A DNA stretch of 64,000 nt from PSRF01 sp051000815. Lineage in GTDB: Bacteria > Acidobacteriota > Blastocatellia > Pyrinomonadales > Pyrinomonadaceae. This document shows, one piece after another, positions 61,521-64,000 of this stretch (within the stretch, counting starts at the first letter, position 1; each line of letters starts with the position of its first letter). The notes under the pieces are model-generated. The model searched no databases. It was given only the letters and a program-made list of their open reading frames with translations, and was not told the origin of the DNA. Location of the stretch: the NCBI GenBank assembly GCA_051000815.1, contig JBPCNX010000060.1, forward strand, positions 62,001-126,000, given 5' to 3'. The position numbers were made by a program, and so were the translations under genes.

Positions 61521-61659
61521 CAGCTCCCGTCATCGGTGGTCGGTCATCGGCCTGTCCCTCTGCGAGCCACGGATTAGCCAGCGCCCACCGAATTGGATCA
61601 AACGGTGACCCTGCCGACGAATTGATGGGCACGTTGCTAACGATAACTTGTTCTTTCAA
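61423..61659 (-). CDS. Unrecognised small protein, possibly the first half of a frameshifted gene
   Basis: A 78-residue frame from a TTG at 61659 with an excellent GAAGGAGTGAG upstream (61662-61672). The sequence (VIVSNVPINSSAGSPFDPIR) has no known motif. It overlaps 61089-61520 by about 98 bp in another frame. Confidence 0.4.
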   Translation of the reverse strand: MKEQVIVSNVPINSSAGSPFDPIRWALANPWLAEGQADDRPPMTGAVADSGGTASEQRSLARRTHQANFKKWSQARHD

Positions 61660-61692
61660 TACTCACTCCTTCATAACGCTGTCATAGTGCAA

Positions 61693-61989
61693 CTAACCGG
61701 TAATCAGCGAAGCAACCTGTGCGAGCTTCACTAAGCTGCCGCGATCCAGGTTGGAGCTGGGATCGCTGACCATACAAAAGTCTACATCCTTGGCACCGCC
61801 TGCAGGTACGAGTTGCTTGAGCAGAACAGCATCAAGCACTACCGGCTTGAAAAGCAGCATCTCGAAGTTACGCGAACGGGCGATCAGGGCGTCGCTTATG
61901 GTGTGAAATATTGGAACCCTAAAGCGTCCCTTATCGTCAAACGCGAACCAGTCGCCGTTCGCACGTTGCATGGCGTAAATTCTGTTCAT
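61693..61989 (-). CDS. Unrecognised small protein
   Basis: A 98-residue frame, MNRIYAMQRANGDWFAFDDK, with an alternating strand-turn start like a small beta domain (GDWFAFDDKGRFRVPIF) and a hydrophobic middle (MLLFKPVVLDAVLLKQLV). It lies just upstream of the two frames above on the same strand, probably in one transcript. No function is assigned. Confidence 0.5.
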   Translation of the reverse strand: MNRIYAMQRANGDWFAFDDKGRFRVPIFHTISDALIARSRNFEMLLFKPVVLDAVLLKQLVPAGGAKDVDFCMVSDPSSNLDRGSLVKLAQVASLITG

Positions 61990-62242
61990 AGAAGCTCAAT
62001 TGTTATTGTCATGCCGAGCACGCTAACCCGTCTGTGCGCCAGGCCGCTTATAGTCTAAATGCCGTTATGCCTGCCCACCACGCGGAATTTGCGCTTAACC
62101 CGCAGAAACTTCTTCGCGTATGTGTGTTGACGCACGGACGCGGATCACTTTTTCGGCTCAAAGTGAATCAGGACAATGCATTCCGCTCAGACGTCATAGT
62201 GTGCCAGTGATCAACGCCGGCACCCCGGACTGCCTATGCAAA

Positions 62243-62680
62243 ATGGAGAAGAAGAATCACGACCCGAACTCGATCCTGGTAGTTGAGGATATCCACGAAA
62301 CTCGCGATGGGATTGAAAAGTTGCTGCAGGCGGACGGCTATCGCGTGGCAGTAGCGCGGGACGAACAGGATGCAGTTGAAAGCGCCCAGGGAAAGCCCCC
62401 CAACCTGATTCTCGTGAGTCTGGCCGGGTTACCGCGCGAAGTCATAGTCACAGCGCGTCGCATCCGCGACCGCTCGGGAGTCGGGGAGTCTGTCCCTGTC
62501 GTGGTCTTTTGCGTTGAGGAAATAGGCGAGGGCGATGAGGTGGCCGTTGGTCAAAATGTTCATGTCACCCGCCCAGACAATTTTAACCAACTGAGAAGCT
62601 TACTGATTCGTTTGCTGAACACGGTCCACTTGCCGCTTGAGGCGAATAGTTTGCAGTCTCCTATACACACAAAATCATAA
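62243..62680 (+). CDS. Degenerate response-regulator receiver protein
   Basis: A 145-residue CheY-like domain. SILVVEDIHETRDGIEKLLQ keeps the acidic cluster (VVED), and DGYRVAVARDEQDAVESA is typical. The phosphoacceptor strand reads NLILVSLAGLP, with Ser where the conserved Asp should be. The Thr/Lys part is VVVFCVEE...HVTRPDNFNQLRSLL, without the usual lysine. So it is unlikely to be phosphorylated and may be a pseudo-receiver. The start at 62243 is chosen because upstream residues look unrelated. Confidence 0.72.
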   Translation: MEKKNHDPNSILVVEDIHETRDGIEKLLQADGYRVAVARDEQDAVESAQGKPPNLILVSLAGLPREVIVTARRIRDRSGVGESVPVVVFCVEEIGEGDEVAVGQNVHVTRPDNFNQLRSLLIRLLNTVHLPLEANSLQSPIHTKS

Positions 62681-62683
62681 ATC

Positions 62684-63070
62684 ATGAGTTCCACTAACAG
62701 GCTCGAAAAACCCTTCGTCTTTCGCTTCATAGAGGCGCCATCAACAGTTCTCCTGGAGTTAACGAATGTGACCGAGATGAATCTCAAGTCCATCGAAATT
62801 CTGACAGTCTTTCTTAAGGATCAGGAGACCCCTGGTGGAGGTCCTTCGCAAGCGCACATTAGGTTCGACGGCATCAAGTCCATGCAGCCAAAGGAGAGGG
62901 CTGTGCTATCGCATCGAACGTGGGTTAATGGAAGGCCGGTGGCGGTTGACCAGGATCAATTAGAAAGACTCAAAGTGGTACCTGGCGAAGTTAGCCCCTA
63001 TGTGCTGGACATTTCCTGGGAAGATGCTGAAGGCAAGACTCGATATCAACGTGTGCCGGTCGGGCACTAA
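62684..63070 (+). CDS. Unrecognised cytoplasmic protein
   Basis: A 128-residue protein, largely predicted beta (FVFRFIEAPSTVLLELTNVT, LKSIEILTVFLKDQE, PYVLDISWEDAEGKTRYQRV). The ATG at 62684 is 3 bp after the stop of the pseudo-receiver gene, so the two are co-transcribed. No domain recognised. Confidence 0.6.
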   Translation: MSSTNRLEKPFVFRFIEAPSTVLLELTNVTEMNLKSIEILTVFLKDQETPGGGPSQAHIRFDGIKSMQPKERAVLSHRTWVNGRPVAVDQDQLERLKVVPGEVSPYVLDISWEDAEGKTRYQRVPVGH

Positions 63071-63094
63071 ATTATTACAAAGGAAGCAATCACT

Positions 63095-63259
63095 GTGGAC
63101 CAGGATACAGATGTGAGAGAACTGAACTCCGCAATAGAAGCTGAAGCACGGGTTACTAAGCCGCTCAATCAGGAGTCAGAGATCCCGCTTTTCCTAAGAG
63201 AGGCGCCTGAGTGGCAAAAAGGCGACGCCCAGGACGAGAAGGATAAAAGCGCGGAGTAG
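63095..63259 (+). CDS. Small acidic protein
   Basis: A 54-residue frame from a GTG at 63095 with AAAGGAAG (63079-63086). The sequence (VDQDTDVRELNSAIEAEARV...IPLFLREAPEWQKGDAQDEK) is acidic and probably helical. It follows the 128-residue gene by 24 bp, extending the small operon. No family is recognised. Confidence 0.5.
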   Translation: MDQDTDVRELNSAIEAEARVTKPLNQESEIPLFLREAPEWQKGDAQDEKDKSAE

Positions 63260-63453
63260 TTCCCTTCTATCCATCATCTCCCCCTCGTCGCCGACGTTTC
63301 ACTTCGGTGGACCGTTGGGTCTGACATTCAATATCCGTCAGGATGGACGTCAATAAACCGATATGTGTGTTTGCGCACAGGTGGGAAACCGCACTTGGCA
63401 TAAATTTCGGGTCCATTGCAAAACGCGGCTACGAAACCAGGAGTGTTGTCTTC

Positions 63454-63690
63454 ATGTTTCTCAGTATGCACTGGGCTGACACGTCTAACGATTTGACCGA
63501 TTCTGCGTCTAACAAACCGACCAACCCTGTCGTGCTGATGGTTGAAGATCATCAGGATGCATCTCTCGGGTTGAAGCAAGTCCTCAAATTGAACGGTTAC
63601 CACGTCATCGACACTGACAACGGCCAGGATGCTGTGCGCCAGGCCCGGCAGTCTCCTCCCGGTCTTCTATTGGTGGAGGTCCACACTTGA
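63454..63690 (+). pseudogene. Truncated response-regulator receiver
   Basis: The frame gives VVLMVEDHQDASLGLKQVLK, then GYHVIDTDNGQDAVRQARQS and stops after LLLVEVHT at the exact point of the phosphoacceptor strand (expected LLxDxxMP). About half of the receiver domain is missing. The next bases belong to a Crp/Fnr gene in another frame, so two broken genes are joined here. The start could also be 63343. Confidence 0.7.
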
Positions 63691-64000
63691 AATTGGAATC
63701 GTCGGGCGGAAAGGCATTGTAGGGTTACCCGTATTCATGGGAGTGAAGACCTCGCGCGACCGCGCAGTTGTTCAAGACACGGGTGTGGCGGTGCGAATCA
63801 AGTCAACCGATTTTCGCCAGGAGTGCAACAATGGTGGTTCGTTGCCCCGGCTCCTGCGACGATACACACACTCAGGCTTGACGCAGATCGGCCAGGGGGC
63901 CGCCTGCAACCGATTTCATTCAATAGATGCTCGCCTGGCCCGATGGCTGCTGATGACACGTGATCGGATGGGAACAGACGAGTTCCAGGTCACGCAGGAG
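63680..64000 (+). pseudogene. Crp/Fnr-family regulator, N-terminally truncated, runs off the window
   Basis: From 63689 one open frame reads EIGIVGRKGIVGLPVFMGVK, VQDTGVAVRIKSTDFRQECN, LLRRYTHSGLTQIGQGAACN and RFHSIDARLARWLLMTRDRM. This is the second half of the cyclic-nucleotide-binding-like domain and the linker helix of a Crp/Fnr subfamily common in soil bacteria; the helix-turn-helix would follow beyond 64000. The first part of the effector domain and a start codon are missing, replaced by the receiver fragment. It may be a pseudogene, although the frame itself is intact to the window end. Confidence 0.7.

Overview
The window looks like a chromosomal segment of an Acidobacteriota bacterium, most likely a Blastocatellia-type soil lineage. 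The evidence is an Oar-like TonB-dependent receptor with a carboxypeptidase-regulatory domain, many secreted S9/M1/P1 peptidases and WD40-like propeller proteins, a DNPR-type (meso-diaminopimelate) MurE, and housekeeping genes of Gram-negative type at moderate GC. This is inferred from gene content; no rRNA is present to confirm it.

Layout. 1-5911: a xylose ABC transporter on the minus strand (xylF, xylG start) split by a four-helix-bundle (S23/IVP family) gene, then an Oar-like outer-membrane protein. 6024-12600: sugar and peptide hydrolases (GH3 beta-glucosidase, glucoamylase-like protein, P1 peptidase) with small membrane ORFs. 12900-26054: GntR-type HTH protein, acyltransferase, S9 peptidase, DUF2071, ATP-grasp protein, acyl-CoA/AMP ligase, TonB-like protein, DinB, lysA and a frameshifted amine oxidase. 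26061-35413: a decayed second four-helix-bundle gene, APC permease, murE, D-aminoacylase-like protein, GYD protein, a gutted acyltransferase, SIS isomerase and a second HTH-only GntR. 35793-48680: a conserved core block, tRNA-Leu, tig-clpP-(orphan ClpX zinc finger)-clpX-lon, engB, rho, glgA, trxA, purA. 48787-60000: a tRNA-Lys followed by at least three displaced copies of its 3' end (52410, 54914, 59946), marking accreted accessory DNA. 60062-64000: poorly conserved accessory genes, two degenerate receiver proteins and a truncated Crp/Fnr gene running off the end.

The most unusual signal runs through the whole window. At least 15 intergenic loci carry degenerate tandem repeats with a strict 7-bp period. 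The heptamer differs between loci, yet at nearly every locus an array is paired with its reverse complement a short distance away. Two of these arm pairs enclose a four-helix-bundle gene: an intact one at 260-649, placed exactly between xylF and xylG, and an internally deleted one at 26142-26398. The other pairs are empty. I propose these form one family of elements, with the four-helix-bundle protein as the only protein ever found inside them here. A second, independent family of short perfect palindromes clusters at 27950-28226 and 35430-35657.

All translations and motif positions were read by eye. No database search, folding or repeat-finding program was run. Several frameshifts (8450, 25012, 25150) could be real decay or assembly errors.
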